The translations under genes and the position numbers were made by a program. Positions 16,578 through 26,696 of a stretch of 64,000 bases of DNA are shown here, one piece after another (position 1 is the stretch's first letter; the number at the start of each line of letters is the position of its first letter). The DNA comes from Metabacillus litoralis. Its GTDB lineage: Bacteria; Bacillota; Bacilli; Bacillales; Bacillaceae. The stretch spans positions 248,001 to 312,000 of the forward strand of contig NZ_JAIVKL010000003.1 in the NCBI RefSeq assembly GCF_020524045.1. The letters run 5' to 3'. The notes below the pieces were generated by a model. The model had not been told where the DNA came from. It worked only from the letters and a program-made list of their open reading frames with translations, and made no database searches.

Positions 16578-16611
16578 TAAAAAAAGAAGGAATTTCTCTA
16601 AACAAGAAGAA

Positions 16612-17445
16612 TTATTTATTTGTTATGTGATTAAACTGTTCTGAAACTTCCTCAATATCTTCGTAATACTTTTCGTGAGTGACTTGGAATACTTTGTTAA
16701 ACATGTCTCCGATTTCATTTTCTAGAACATTAATTCCTTTACCAGTTACTCCACCTTTAACACATACTTTCTCTTGTAAAGTTGGTAGTGTATAGATTTC
16801 TGTTTCAAGTAATTTTCCCATACCAACAATCATCTCACTTGCTAATAAAACTGCTTGATCTTTAGTAATCTCTGTCTCAGCTACAGCACTATCAACAAAC
16901 TGTTGAAGTAAGTAACTAAAAAAAGCAGGTCCACAGCTAACAATATCTGATGAAACTCTTGTCACGTTATCCTCGATTTGAACTGGGTTAGATATCTGTT
17001 CAAACATTTCTTCGATTGCACATTGTGTTTCTTTATGACATGAATCTCCATAAGTAATTAATGAAACTCCAGAAAATGCTCTGTTCGTAATACTAGGAAT
17101 AGCTCTAGCTACCTGGCACTTTACAAGCGATTCTAACTGATCAACACTGATAGGACTTGTTATGGAAATAATGCATTTATTTGGTGATAACAAGTTTTCT
17201 AGGTTTTTTAAAAGGGGGTGAATATCTAATGGTTTCACGCAAATAAACACGATATCAGACCGCTTTACAACATCCTTAGCATTGTCTACTACATTAACAT
17301 GTGGGTATAGCTCCTTAATGTCGGCGGCTTTAGCTATTGTTCTATTTGTCATATAAATAAAAGAAGGTTTAATAGCTCCCGATTCAATAAAGGATTCGAT
17401 TAAAATTCTCCCCATGTTACCTGTTCCAATAAATCCAACGTTCAA
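16612..17445 (-). CDS. comER: ComER, pyrroline-5-carboxylate reductase family protein
   Basis: A 277-residue ProC-like protein: N-terminal Rossmann motif GFIGTGNMGRIL, then CVKPLDIHPLL, and a C-terminal dimerization domain with KGGVTGKGI. In B. subtilis comER lies opposite comEA and is not needed for DNA uptake; a role in sporulation and biofilm signalling has been proposed. The TTG start at 17445 is set 6 bases after AAGGAGGGG; the longer frame to 17478 would place that site inside the gene. Divergent from comEA with about 90 bases between them. Confidence 0.93.
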   Translation of the reverse strand: MNVGFIGTGNMGRILIESFIESGAIKPSFIYMTNRTIAKAADIKELYPHVNVVDNAKDVVKRSDIVFICVKPLDIHPLLKNLENLLSPNKCIISITSPISVDQLESLVKCQVARAIPSITNRAFSGVSLITYGDSCHKETQCAIEEMFEQISNPVQIEDNVTRVSSDIVSCGPAFFSYLLQQFVDSAVAETEITKDQAVLLASEMIVGMGKLLETEIYTLPTLQEKVCVKGGVTGKGINVLENEIGDMFNKVFQVTHEKYYEDIEEVSEQFNHITNK

Positions 17446-17534
17446 GTATATCCCCTCCTTAATATGCAATTCTCTCATACACGATATGTTGGTATTTTAC
17501 TTTTTATGAATAAAATTAAAAAGGAGACGAAGAA

Positions 17535-18173
17535 ATGAACTTTATTCAAAAAAACAAGAGATGGTTAATAATGATGATTAGTTTATTCATTTTGATTGTA
17601 TTTTGTTATTCCTATTTCTCGAGAAATTCTTCAGATATAGAAGTGATTCAAGAAGAATCTGAAAATGATATTTTTCTTGAACAAAATGATAATCAAAAAA
17701 ATGTTGGAGATGAAGTAACAGGGCAGACAACAACAATTATTGTTGTTGATATTAAAGGAGCGATCACAAAACCAGGTGTGTACAATATGGAGGAAGATGC
17801 AAGAGCTCATCAACTTATAGAAAAAGCTGGAGGTTTAAATGGTGATGCAGATGAACTTGCCATTAATTTAGCCGCACCTTTGCAAGATGGTATGGTTTTA
17901 TATATCCCAAGAAAAGGAGAAACCGAGGAAAACCCTTTCCTTGCAACAGAAAGTGGACAACAAAATGATGCTACCACTAAAAAGATAAATATTAATACAG
18001 CAGAAATCGATGAGCTTCAAATGTTAAACGGAGTTGGTCCAGCAAAAGCAGAAGCAATTATTTCATATAGAGAGGAAAATGGGTTGTTCCAAAAACCTGA
18101 AGATTTATTAGAAGTAACTGGAATTGGTGAAAAATCTTTTGAGAAAATTAAAGAAAATATTGTTGTAAAGTAA
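17535..18173 (+). CDS. comEA: Competence DNA receptor ComEA
   Basis: Membrane-anchored protein that binds double-stranded DNA outside the membrane during transformation. One N-terminal membrane helix (about residues 10-27), an acidic linker, a SLBB-like domain (VVDIKGAITKPGVYNM ... DGMVLYIPRKGE) and a C-terminal helix-hairpin-helix pair (ININTAEIDELQMLNGVGPA, VTGIGEKSFEKIKE). The 212-residue length is normal. AAAAAGGAGACG precedes ATG. First gene of comEA-comEB-comEC; I did not find a clean ComK box. Confidence 0.96.
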   Translation: MNFIQKNKRWLIMMISLFILIVFCYSYFSRNSSDIEVIQEESENDIFLEQNDNQKNVGDEVTGQTTTIIVVDIKGAITKPGVYNMEEDARAHQLIEKAGGLNGDADELAINLAAPLQDGMVLYIPRKGETEENPFLATESGQQNDATTKKININTAEIDELQMLNGVGPAKAEAIISYREENGLFQKPEDLLEVTGIGEKSFEKIKENIVVK

Positions 18174-18378
18174 GCATTTCAATTGCTTTGTCAAAAAAGT
18201 GTAAAAATACTAAGTTAGCTCTTACCGAAAATTAGTAGTTAATTAGCATCAAAGTTTAACAAGTTCTAATTTATAAAATGGAGATTTTCTCTTTGAAATT
18301 TCAAAAATAATAAATTGACGTAGGACAAGAATTCCCGATAAACTTGAAATAGAAATATGTCGAGTGGAGGAGTATTTT

Positions 18379-18939
18379 GTGAGTCGAATTTCTTGGAATC
18401 AATATTATATGACACAAAGCCATTTATTGGCTTTAAGAAGTACTTGTACAAGATTAGCAGTAGGAGCAACCATTGTAAGAGATAAGCGCATTATTGCAGG
18501 TGGTTACAATGGTTCAATTGCAGGTGGTGTTCATTGCTCTGATGAAGGTTGTTATGTAATTGACAATCATTGTGTTAGAACAATACATGCAGAAATGAAC
18601 GCTATACTTCAGTGTGCAAAATTTGGTGTACCAACTGAAGGAGCAGAAATATATGTAACTCATTTTCCATGTTTACAATGTTGTAAAGCTCTTATACAAA
18701 GTGGGATAAAAACAGTTTATTATGCTGTTGACTACAAAAATCATCCCTATGCCATAGAACTTTTTGCTCAAGCTGGAGTGAAGGTAGAACATGTTAAGTT
18801 AGAAAAGGAATATCCTGATCAACATACACAAGAAAAACAAGAGTTTGTTACTAGTATATTAAATAAACTAGCTCAATCTAATATGACGGAAGAAGAAATT
18901 CGTACGTTACAAGATAAAGCAGATACATTATTTCGCTAG
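18379..18939 (+). CDS. comEB: dCMP deaminase family protein ComEB
   Basis: Zinc-dependent deoxycytidylate deaminase type protein of 186 residues, making dUMP for thymidylate synthesis. The zinc motifs are HAEMNA (His ligand and catalytic Glu) and PCLQCC; a further Cys/His-rich stretch (HCSDEGCYVIDNHC) is as in ComEB homologues. I chose GTG 18379 (MSRISWNQYYM) since GTGGAGGAG, including the apparent GTG at 18364, is its ribosome-binding site. It lies between comEA and comEC; in B. subtilis it is dispensable for transformation. Confidence 0.95.
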   Translation: MSRISWNQYYMTQSHLLALRSTCTRLAVGATIVRDKRIIAGGYNGSIAGGVHCSDEGCYVIDNHCVRTIHAEMNAILQCAKFGVPTEGAEIYVTHFPCLQCCKALIQSGIKTVYYAVDYKNHPYAIELFAQAGVKVEHVKLEKEYPDQHTQEKQEFVTSILNKLAQSNMTEEEIRTLQDKADTLFR

Positions 18940-18947
18940 AAAATATA

Positions 18948-18973
18948 GGGCTGGTAGTAAATGCCAGTCCTTT
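18948..18973 (+). terminator. Hairpin between comEB and comEC
   Basis: Stem GGGCTGG/CCAGTCC with a 9-base loop followed by TTTAAC. A weak attenuator rather than a full stop, since comEC has no obvious promoter of its own. Confidence 0.4.
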
Positions 18974-19009
18974 AACTAATTAACGTCATATTTAAGGGGA
19001 AAGAGGTGT

Positions 19010-21340
19010 TTGTTTATAAAAGGAAAGTTATTATTTTTGGCTATAGCTGCTAGTTTAGCCATCACTTTAAGTCGATTTCATTTCCATCCTCTCACTATTC
19101 TCTCTACTTTTATTTACCTCAGTTTCCTTCTTTTTAAAAATAGATTTCAGCTCTTTTTGTTTTGTTTAATAACCATTGTAACTTATGTTGTAGTTTTTTA
19201 TCTAACTGAAATGGAAAACAAATCTTCCTTACAAGAAGGTGATTATATTGCCGCATTAGAAATTATAACAATCCCAAAAATCGATGGGAATTTTTTAACT
19301 GGAAAAATAAAAAATGAAGAAGGAGAAAAATTAGTTTTTTCTTATATCCTAGATTCAAAGAAAGAAAAACAGTTATATGCAAACTTGAAACCTGGTGATA
19401 GCTGTATATTTAAAGGAGAATTACAGAGTCCGAAATTACCAACGCTGCCAAATGCCTTTAATTATAAACAATACTTACATGATCATCATATTCATTGGAA
19501 GTTTAGTGTGAAAGAAATTGAAAGATGCTACGCTAAAAATGGTGGGGTGATGAACAAGTTATTAAATTTAAGATTATTTGGTTTAAGTGTCATTGAAAAT
19601 AACTTCCCAGCAACCACGGTAGGTGTTGTACAGGCTCTTATCTTTGGGGAAAGAAATCTTCTTCAAGAGGATATTGAAAAAGCTTATCAAGAACTTGGAA
19701 TCGTTCATCTATTAGCAATTTCTGGATTGCATGTGGGTCTGTTGGTAGGTGGTGTTTATTTCCTATTGCTTTATTTTGGTGTAACTCATGAAAAAGCAAA
19801 GTTGTTCATTATTATATGCTTACCAATTTACATGATCGTTACTGGTGGAGCTCCATCCGTTATAAGAGCTTCTTTTATGGTGATTTTATATTTTGTATTG
19901 CAGCTTTTTAAACAAAAAGTATCGCCTCTAGATGTGATAAGTTTCACTTTTTTATGCTTGTTACTAATAAATCCCTATTATTTATTTCAGGTAGGATTTC
20001 AGTTATCGTATGTAGTAAGCTTTGGTTTATTACTTTCTTCAAAAATTTTGCACTTTTTTTCTAGTTGGCTTGCTAAGTTAACTATAGTTTCCCTTTTAGC
20101 TCAGGTTTGTGCGATTCCTTTGTTGCTGTATCATTTTTATGAATTTTCGCTTATTAGTTTGCCGATGAATATCATTTTTGTTCCGTTTTACTCTTTTATC
20201 ATTTTGCCTCTAGCCATCATTTCAACTGTTGTTGTGTCTCTACCCTTCGTTGGATTTATCTTTGTGAAATTAATTTCATCTCTCCTTGAGTTATCACATC
20301 AGCTTGTTCTTTTCACATCCTCAATTCCATTTTTTACAATTACAACTGGAAAACCCTCAAGTGTCTTTCTAATTTTATATGTGGTTTTATTATTACTATT
20401 ATTTATCATCTATGAAAGAACGAATACTGTGAAAAAGATCTTGTGGCCAATTAGTCTTATTTTATGCCTATTTATGTTCCAGAAATTTGCTCAAATGATA
20501 AATCCCTATGGTCAGGTATTAACCATTGATGTGGGACAGGGAGATTCAATTTTTATCCAACAACCTCATAATAATGGAACTTTTTTAATTGATACTGGTG
20601 GAAAAGTATCATTTCCAAAGGAAGCTTGGGAAGAATCAAAACGTTCTTATTCAATTGTTAAGTCTGTGACGGTTCCATATTTAAAATCAATCGGAGTGAC
20701 AAAGCTAAATGGTTTATTTTTAACACATGGTGATTTTGATCATATTGGTGAAGTTTTAACACTAATGGAGGAAATACGTATTGAACAGATTATTATTCCA
20801 ATTGGATTTAATAGAGGAGAACTTGAAGACAGAATCATTAAAGCAGCCACAAAAAAAGGGATTGGCATAAAAGAGGTTAAAGATGGTGATCAATTGCGAT
20901 ACAAAGATATTACTTTTCGTGTAATAGCACCAAAAACACTTTCAGAAAGTAAAAATGATGATTCTCTTGTGTTATGGACTAAAATGGGAGGATTGAGCTG
21001 GTTATTTACTGGTGATGCAGAGATAAATAGTGAACAACAGTTGATTAAATCATATCCTGCTTTAAAAGTAGACGTACTTAAGGTAGGTCATCATGGTAGT
21101 AAAGGGTCTACATCTGAATTATTGCTTGATATAATCAAACCATCTTACGCGATTGTATCAGCGGGATTGAATAATCGATATCAACATCCTCATCCTGAAG
21201 TTGTCGATAAGCTTCTTCGAAGAAATATCCGTATATTAAGAACAGATCTACAGGGAGCTATTTTATATCAATATAAAGGAAAAAGTGGAACCTTTTTAAA
21301 GCATCCGCCATACGATGAAGTAAAAGAAATGAAAAAATGA
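19010..21340 (+). CDS. comEC: DNA internalization channel ComEC
   Basis: Polytopic membrane protein thought to form the channel for single-stranded DNA entry. The 776 residues show N-terminal helices and an OB-like extracellular region, the competence domain (AISGLHVGLLVGG, many helices, about residues 190-490) and a C-terminal metallo-beta-lactamase domain (VGQGDSIFI, LTHGDFDHIGE, FTGDAE, KVGHHGSKGST). TTG 19010 has AAGGGG about 10 bases upstream. Full length and intact, so the uptake machinery seems functional at this locus. Confidence 0.97.
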   Translation: MFIKGKLLFLAIAASLAITLSRFHFHPLTILSTFIYLSFLLFKNRFQLFLFCLITIVTYVVVFYLTEMENKSSLQEGDYIAALEIITIPKIDGNFLTGKIKNEEGEKLVFSYILDSKKEKQLYANLKPGDSCIFKGELQSPKLPTLPNAFNYKQYLHDHHIHWKFSVKEIERCYAKNGGVMNKLLNLRLFGLSVIENNFPATTVGVVQALIFGERNLLQEDIEKAYQELGIVHLLAISGLHVGLLVGGVYFLLLYFGVTHEKAKLFIIICLPIYMIVTGGAPSVIRASFMVILYFVLQLFKQKVSPLDVISFTFLCLLLINPYYLFQVGFQLSYVVSFGLLLSSKILHFFSSWLAKLTIVSLLAQVCAIPLLLYHFYEFSLISLPMNIIFVPFYSFIILPLAIISTVVVSLPFVGFIFVKLISSLLELSHQLVLFTSSIPFFTITTGKPSSVFLILYVVLLLLLFIIYERTNTVKKILWPISLILCLFMFQKFAQMINPYGQVLTIDVGQGDSIFIQQPHNNGTFLIDTGGKVSFPKEAWEESKRSYSIVKSVTVPYLKSIGVTKLNGLFLTHGDFDHIGEVLTLMEEIRIEQIIIPIGFNRGELEDRIIKAATKKGIGIKEVKDGDQLRYKDITFRVIAPKTLSESKNDDSLVLWTKMGGLSWLFTGDAEINSEQQLIKSYPALKVDVLKVGHHGSKGSTSELLLDIIKPSYAIVSAGLNNRYQHPHPEVVDKLLRRNIRILRTDLQGAILYQYKGKSGTFLKHPPYDEVKEMKK

Positions 21341-21343
21341 AAA

Positions 21344-21367
21344 AGAGACTGCGTATTAGCAGCCTCT
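21344..21367 (-). terminator. Terminator of yqzM
   Basis: On the reverse strand AGAGGCTGC/GCAGTCTCT pairs around a short loop and is followed by TTTTTC. It lies between the convergent ends of comEC and yqzM; in the forward direction it lacks a T-run. Confidence 0.7.
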
Positions 21368-21386
21368 ATGTAAGAGTACACGAGAA

Positions 21387-21521
21387 TTAAGAACCGATTA
21401 ATTTAATAACAGTCGCAATGATAAAAATTGTCGCGAAGAATCCAAACGAAGCAACAAAACCTACTCCAGAATCAACAGCGTCATTACGTTTACTTTGGAC
21501 GTTTTTTTCAAATTCGTTCAC
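21387..21521 (-). CDS. yqzM: YqzM family small membrane protein
   Basis: A 44-residue protein reading MNEFEKNVQSKRNDAVDSGV, then one membrane helix (GFVASFGFFATIFIIATVI) and KLIGS. This is almost the same as B. subtilis YqzM, which sits at the same place, on the opposite strand between comEC and holA. GTG start at 21521 with GGAGGGG 7 bases upstream. Function unknown. Too short for many gene predictions. Confidence 0.9.
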   Translation of the reverse strand: MNEFEKNVQSKRNDAVDSGVGFVASFGFFATIFIIATVIKLIGS

Positions 21522-21906
21522 TGTTACCCCTCCTATATCATACTTAGTATAAGCGATTAATTTTAAAAAATCTACTGTAGGATTATACTTCTTTTTGTCA
21601 GTCAGGCTATTATTTCCATCTTTACTATAATTGATGATCTATAATTACGTTAAGATTGGCCAAAATAAGATGAACTTGTAGTATCGTTTCTATTTAGATA
21701 CCTAGGATCTAAAGACGAAGCGTTCACATAGATAAGAGGGAATTGGATCAATTGGTCCATTCCCTTTTTCAAGTAATATACATAGTTTTAGTGGAGAGGC
21801 TACCTCCTTGCGTGATCTTATTCATATGTATTCAGGTAGGTACTTGCCAAACATCTATTTTCATTTTACCATTACTTTATGTGAACAATGATGGGAGTAA
21901 GATAAT
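21522..21906. other. Intergenic region yqzM-holA
   Basis: No gene seen. A stem-loop at about 21738-21770 (GGGAATTGGA with TCCATTCCC, then TTTTTC) resembles a forward terminator although no forward gene precedes it, so it may end read-through or a small transcript. CTACCT (21801) and AGGTAG (21835) form a distant inverted pair of unclear meaning. Confidence 0.35.
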
Positions 21907-22941
21907 GTGATTTTTGATATATGGAAAGATATTAAGAAAAAAAACTTAGCACCAGCTTATCTGTTAATCGGTAAAGAAGCATTTTTGATGCAGGAAACTG
22001 TTCAACATATCATTCAAGCTGGAGTTCTTGAAGAAGAAATGGATTTTAATTTGTCCATCTACGATATGGAGGAAACATCAATAGAAACAGCCATTGAAGA
22101 TGCAGAAACATTACCTTTTATGGGGGAAAGACGAGTTGTTATAATTAAAAACCCTGTTTTTTTAACAAGTGAAAAAAAGAAAGAAAAAGTAGAACACAAA
22201 ATTGAAAAATTAGAACAATACATAAATTCTCCGGCTCCTTATACAGTTCTTGTATTTATGGCACCATATGAAAAGTTAGACGAGCGCAAAAAAGTAACAA
22301 AGTTATTAAAAAAACAAACGAAAGTAATTGAAATGAACTCATTATCTGAAAGTGATACTAAAAATTGGATGATGAATTTAGCAGAACAAGACAATGTGAC
22401 TCTCCAAAAAGATGCGATGGAAGAATTACTTATGTTAACTGCTGGAGATTTAATGACAATACATCAAGAATTAAACAAGCTTAGTACATATGTTGGAGAA
22501 AATGGGACGATCACTTCTGAAACGGTTAAGTTATTAGTGGCAAGAACATTAGAGCAAAACATCTTTGATTTAATTGAACATGTTATACATAAACGTAGTA
22601 AACAAGCTTTACAGATATTTTATGATTTACTTAAAAATAATGAAGAGCCGATTAAAATTCTTTCGTTGTTAGTGACTCAATTTAGATTGATTTTACATGT
22701 GAAGGAATTAGCTAGTACAGGATATGGACAGCAGCAGATAGCTAATACAGTAAAAGTACATCCATTTCGAGTGAAACTTGCTTTACAACAAGCAAGATTA
22801 TTTTCGTCAGATGAATTAGCTTATCTTTTAATTCAGCTTGCAGAAGCTGATTATGAGATGAAAACAGGTAAAAAAGACAAGCAGCTTTTATTGGAACTTT
22901 TTTTGTTAAAGTTATTTGATGAAAAGAGCTTGGTAAAATAA
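21907..22941 (+). CDS. holA: DNA polymerase III subunit delta
   Basis: Opens the beta sliding clamp as part of the clamp loader. The 344 residues carry the typical N-terminal YLLIGKEAFLMQE block, ETLPFMGERRVVIIKNP, and AGDLMTIHQELNKLSTY, with C-terminal helices ending in KKDKQLLLELFLLKLF. The GTG start at 21907 is 9 bases after a GGGAG site. Corresponds to B. subtilis yqeN. Convergent with rpsT across a shared terminator. Confidence 0.94.
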   Translation: MIFDIWKDIKKKNLAPAYLLIGKEAFLMQETVQHIIQAGVLEEEMDFNLSIYDMEETSIETAIEDAETLPFMGERRVVIIKNPVFLTSEKKKEKVEHKIEKLEQYINSPAPYTVLVFMAPYEKLDERKKVTKLLKKQTKVIEMNSLSESDTKNWMMNLAEQDNVTLQKDAMEELLMLTAGDLMTIHQELNKLSTYVGENGTITSETVKLLVARTLEQNIFDLIEHVIHKRSKQALQIFYDLLKNNEEPIKILSLLVTQFRLILHVKELASTGYGQQQIANTVKVHPFRVKLALQQARLFSSDELAYLLIQLAEADYEMKTGKKDKQLLLELFLLKLFDEKSLVK

Positions 22942-23018
22942 ACTACTAATGAACAACACACTTTACCTAAAGCTCCATATAAAAAAACTAGCACCAAAGA
23001 TTAAAAAAAGGCAAAATA

Positions 23019-23050
23019 AAAAACGATCCTATGCGGGATCGTTTTTTTTT
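23019..23050. terminator. Bidirectional terminator between holA and rpsT
   Basis: Stem AAACGATCC/GGGATCGTTT with loop TATGC-type, T-rich on the forward side and A-rich before it, so it can serve both convergent genes. Confidence 0.88.
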
Positions 23051-23090
23051 GTATAAGAAAGGAAAAACGAAAAGTTTGTCCTCCTTATCA

Positions 23091-23357
23091 TTACGCAGTT
23101 AATCCGTTAACACTTTTAGCTAAACGTGATTTGTAACGAGCAGCAGTGTTTTTGTGAACTAATCCACTTTGTGCAGCTTTATCAATTCGTTTGTTAGCTT
23201 CAACAAGTGCAGCTTTTGCGTTATCAGCTTCGTTATTTAAAACTAATGCATCTACTTTTTTAATAGCAGTACGCATAGCAGATTTGATTGTTGAGTTATG
23301 TGCATTACGCTCATTGCTAGTTTTTACGCGTTTGATTGCAGATTTAATATTTGGCAT
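23091..23357 (-). CDS. rpsT: 30S ribosomal protein bS20
   Basis: An 88-residue basic helical-bundle protein of the small subunit that binds 16S r[23 protein letters not shown] and the [15 protein letters not shown] end are diagnostic. Reverse strand. ATG at 23357 is preceded by TAGGAGGTGAAAGAT; the GTG at 23366 lies in that site. Convergent with holA, divergent from gpr, as in B. subtilis. Confidence 0.97.
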   Translation of the reverse strand: MPNIKSAIKRVKTSNERNAHNSTIKSAMRTAIKKVDALVLNNEADNAKAALVEANKRIDKAAQSGLVHKNTAARYKSRLAKSVNGLTA

Positions 23358-23427
23358 ATCTTTCACCTCCTAAGAAGTAAATCGAGATCTATTTTACTCG
23401 ACCATTACCTTTACATGAACAAAAGAT

Positions 23428-23456
23428 ATTTTACCAAACAGACGTTTATATTGCAA
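23428..23456 (-). promoter_or_regulatory. Sigma-A promoter of rpsT
   Basis: On the reverse strand TTGCAA (23456-23451), a 17-base spacer and TAAAAT (23433-23428), about 70 bases before the rpsT start. The remaining gap to gpr (23457-23733) shows a possible decayed end of element A at about 23505 (AGGCTGTTATGGTAAATATT) and must hold the forespore promoter of gpr. Confidence 0.55.
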
Positions 23457-23733
23457 TACTAATGTAAAGGAAATTGCGTTGAAACCCTTTATTTTTTCTT
23501 TAGGCTGTTATGGTAAATATTGTTGCTGATTAATGAGTATAGCGTTTGGTAGATATTCGCTACAGGTGCTTGCGTCCTCTGGGGATAATTTAGAGTGTGT
23601 AAACCTCCTTAAAATAAAATTACTAATGAAAAAATTGAAATGTCGTTTTCCTACTGAAATCTTTCAAAATGGGAATGTTTCCTAACAGTTATGGCAAACA
23701 TACATACAAGGAACTATTTGGGGAGGTATTTTA

Positions 23734-24858
23734 ATGGGAAAGTCTCTAGACTTAAGTTCATATTCTGTTCGAACAGACTTGGCTGTTGAAGCAAGGGCAA
23801 TGGCGCTTGAACAAACAGAGAAAGATCGTAAGGATACTGCAGATCAAAGTCATATATCTGGAGTTGTCATAAAGGAATGGGATGAAGAGGGTATTAGTAT
23901 CTCTTCAATTGAGATTGATGACGAAGGCTCAACTGTTGTTGGAAAAAAGCCTGGTAAATATTTAACACTTGAAGTACAAGGAATTAGACAGAAAGATACA
24001 GAGTTACAAGAAAAGGTGATTGATGTCTTTTCAAAGCAATTTAATCATTTTCTATCAGATTTAGGGATACCTAAAGATGCTAGTTGTTTAGTTGTTGGAT
24101 TAGGGAATTGGAATGTGACTCCTGATGCATTAGGCCCTTTAGCGGTTGAGAACTTGTTAATCACAAGACATCTTTTTAAACTGCAACCAGAAAATGTACA
24201 AGAAGGATTCAGACCTGTTAGTGCCTTAGCTCCTGGTGTTATGGGATTAACTGGGATTGAAACAAGCGATATTATTTCTGGAGTGATCGAACAGTCTAAA
24301 CCAGATTTTGTAATTGCAATTGATGCGCTTGCTGCGCGTTCAATTGAACGTGTGAATACAACTATTCAAATTTCAGATACGGGTATTCATCCTGGATCTG
24401 GAGTCGGTAATAAAAGGAAGGCATTAAGTCAAGAAACTTATGGTATTCCTGTCATTGCCATTGGAATCCCTACTGTAGTTGATGCTGTATCAATTACCAG
24501 TGATACAATCGACTATATATTAAAACATTTTGGTAGAGAAATGAATGAGGGTGACAGGCCTTCAAGATCTTTAACGCCAGCTGGTATGAGCTTTGGAGAG
24601 CGCAGAGTCTTAACAGATGAGGATTTACCTAGTGAAGAACACCGTCAACAATTTTTAGGTATTGTTGGAGGACTTGAGGATGAAGAAAAACGAAAATTAA
24701 TTCATGAAGTCTTGTCACCATTAGGACATAATTTAATGGTTACACCTAAAGAAGTTGATACATTTATTGATGATATGGCAAATGTTATTGCTAGCGGCTT
24801 AAATGCTGCTCTTCATCAACAAGTCGATCAAGATAATTCTGGGGCATATACGCATTAA
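23734..24858 (+). CDS. gpr: Germination protease Gpr
   Basis: Aspartate-type protease that degrades small acid-soluble spore proteins at germination; made as a zymogen in the forespore. The 374-residue protein has a short N-terminal prosequence before RTDLAVEA (around residue 13), the site where self-processing is expected, and conserved [36 protein letters not shown] and [18 protein letters not shown] lies before ATG 23734. Followed by spoIIP as in B. subtilis. Confidence 0.97.
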   Translation: MGKSLDLSSYSVRTDLAVEARAMALEQTEKDRKDTADQSHISGVVIKEWDEEGISISSIEIDDEGSTVVGKKPGKYLTLEVQGIRQKDTELQEKVIDVFSKQFNHFLSDLGIPKDASCLVVGLGNWNVTPDALGPLAVENLLITRHLFKLQPENVQEGFRPVSALAPGVMGLTGIETSDIISGVIEQSKPDFVIAIDALAARSIERVNTTIQISDTGIHPGSGVGNKRKALSQETYGIPVIAIGIPTVVDAVSITSDTIDYILKHFGREMNEGDRPSRSLTPAGMSFGERRVLTDEDLPSEEHRQQFLGIVGGLEDEEKRKLIHEVLSPLGHNLMVTPKEVDTFIDDMANVIASGLNAALHQQVDQDNSGAYTH

Positions 24859-24888
24859 ACAGTCTCTAATTTTAAAGATCTTTTAAAA

Positions 24889-25050
24889 AAGGCTGTTTTG
24901 TATAAATTCTAGTGGTATCAGTTCACACCTTATAAGCGACAAACCAATGGTTTTAACAGAAAAAAACGTCTTGAAGATCATATTGGAATTTAGGCTAGTT
25001 AAGAGCAAATAATCTTTAACAACAAAGTACAAAAATACAAGCGAAAACAA
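24889..25050. mobile_element. Possible decayed copy of element family A
   Basis: AAAAAAGGCTGTTTTG at the left, TTCTAGTGGTATC and GGTTTTAACAG inside, and CAACAAAGTACAAAAATACA then GCGAAAACAA at the right follow the pattern of the copy at 30275 with heavy divergence. Lies between gpr and spoIIP. Confidence 0.4.
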
Positions 25051-25113
25051 AGTTCTACTTCCTTATGCTTAGTCATACAATCTTTATAGACAAGTATAAG
25101 GAGGATTACTGTA

Positions 25114-26316
25114 ATGAAGCGCGCTCATACTAGCCGAAATAATATGGTCGTAACACTAAATGGGACAAGCATAAAAAAGGGGTTTCTTGTTAGCTTCATC
25201 ATACTATTTATGACGTTTTTACTGTCTGGAATACTTACATCATTAAAACCAGAATATAGATTAACATCTTCGTCTATAAATGATTTAACAACAAATATTG
25301 ACGGAGAATCGTTTTTGCAGTTATTAGGTGCTGAAAACCGCTATTTTACATCAGCGCTACCTGAACAAGCTGAACCAATTAAATTATCGTCTCTCATGTT
25401 TACAGTAGCGACGAGTATTAATCCTGATGATCCACGAAGTCTATTAGGTCGTGAACTTCCGGGATTCTCATTGTTTGATAGTGAAATTGTTGTTGCTGGG
25501 GATGGGACAAACTATACTAATATGCCATATGAATCACCACCACCAACTGAGGTGCTAGAGCAAGAAAGAGAAGCATCAATCGATAAGAATGATGTTGTTA
25601 ATCCATCTGATGAAGAACCTAAAGCACCACCTGCGTTAACAACAGGTGATAAAAAGGTTGTTTATATTTATAACACGCACAATACCGAATCATATCTTCC
25701 TTTATTAGAAGGAGAAAAAGATCCTAATCGGGCAATCCATTCAAATGCGAATGTCACCTTAGTTAGTGAATTATTAGGTAAAGCACTTCAAGAACAAGGA
25801 ATAGGATCACAAGTGGAAGAAAAAGATGTTCAAGCTAATTTAAAACAAAAAGGTTGGAATTATGCAAAATCTTATACTGCTTCAAGGACTGTTGTACAGG
25901 AAGCAATGGCAAGTAATCAGGAATTAAGATATCTCATAGATATTCATCGAGACTCGCAAAGAAAAGATATAACCACTATTAAAATCGGTGATAAGACCTA
26001 TGCAAAAATTGCTTTTGTCATCGGTGGAGATAATCCAACAGCTGAAAAAAATGAAAAGATCGCAAAAGAACTTCATGCTTTACTAGAGAAAAAGTATCCT
26101 GGTTTAAGTAGAGGAATCTTTGAACAAGCTGGTAAAGGAGTTAATGGAGTTTACAATCAAGACTTATCAAGTAATGCTTTGCTATTAGAGTTCGGTGGTG
26201 TTGATAACAACTTAGATGAATTGAAGAATTCAGTCACAGCTGTGTCCGATGTGTTTAGTGAATTCTACTGGCAAGCAGAAAAAGTGAACGCAGAATCATC
26301 TCAGGAAAAAAAGTAA
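25114..26316 (+). CDS. spoIIP: Stage II sporulation protein P
   Basis: Membrane-anchored amidase/endopeptidase that works with SpoIID and SpoIIM to remove septal peptidoglycan and drive engulfment. The 400 residues have one N-terminal membrane helix (about 23-45), a linker and the catalytic domain (YIYNTHNTESYLP, LIDIHRDSQRKD, IAFVIGGDNP, NALLLEFGGVDNNLDE) with the His and Glu residues expected for the Zn site. ATG 25114 follows AAGGAGGATTAC. Upstream gap holds element debris, so the mother-cell promoter lies in the last 60 bases. Confidence 0.96.
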   Translation: MKRAHTSRNNMVVTLNGTSIKKGFLVSFIILFMTFLLSGILTSLKPEYRLTSSSINDLTTNIDGESFLQLLGAENRYFTSALPEQAEPIKLSSLMFTVATSINPDDPRSLLGRELPGFSLFDSEIVVAGDGTNYTNMPYESPPPTEVLEQEREASIDKNDVVNPSDEEPKAPPALTTGDKKVVYIYNTHNTESYLPLLEGEKDPNRAIHSNANVTLVSELLGKALQEQGIGSQVEEKDVQANLKQKGWNYAKSYTASRTVVQEAMASNQELRYLIDIHRDSQRKDITTIKIGDKTYAKIAFVIGGDNPTAEKNEKIAKELHALLEKKYPGLSRGIFEQAGKGVNGVYNQDLSSNALLLEFGGVDNNLDELKNSVTAVSDVFSEFYWQAEKVNAESSQEKK

Positions 26317-26337
26317 GAACATTGTGAGGGAAGCAAG

Positions 26338-26688
26338 ATGATAAAATTTATGCTCAAGACGTTTATTCTTTGTTCAGTGCTTCTTTTTGGAGTTCTAATA
26401 GGCATGCAGCAAGCAAATCAAGGCATGATAAAAATGAAGGGGTACAATGACCCGGATTTTCAAGGAGCATTCCAAGTTGATAGTGAGGAGACTGGAGAGT
26501 TTGATGCTTCAATTCTTGGTAATGAAGTGACTAGTCAAGATCTTCAACAAAAACAAGAACAACTTGAACAAATTGAAGCATTTAATTTTTTCTCTCATAT
26601 TGGAAAACAGTTTGCTGATGTTGTAAGTCATGGAATTTCTTCACTAGTCGATTTATTTGCACAATGGGTAAATGGATTTTTGGAATAA
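26338..26688 (+). CDS. yqxA: YqxA, DUF3679 protein
   Basis: A 116-residue protein with an N-terminal membrane helix (about residues 5-22), then a soluble acidic part with a coiled-coil-prone stretch (QDLQQKQEQLEQIEAF) and an amphipathic end. It follows spoIIP by 21 bases, as yqxA does in B. subtilis; family function unknown. GAGGGAAGCAAG precedes ATG. Co-expression with spoIIP suggests a sporulation setting, but that is inference. Confidence 0.85.
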   Translation: MIKFMLKTFILCSVLLFGVLIGMQQANQGMIKMKGYNDPDFQGAFQVDSEETGEFDASILGNEVTSQDLQQKQEQLEQIEAFNFFSHIGKQFADVVSHGISSLVDLFAQWVNGFLE

Positions 26689-26696
26689 TATAAGAG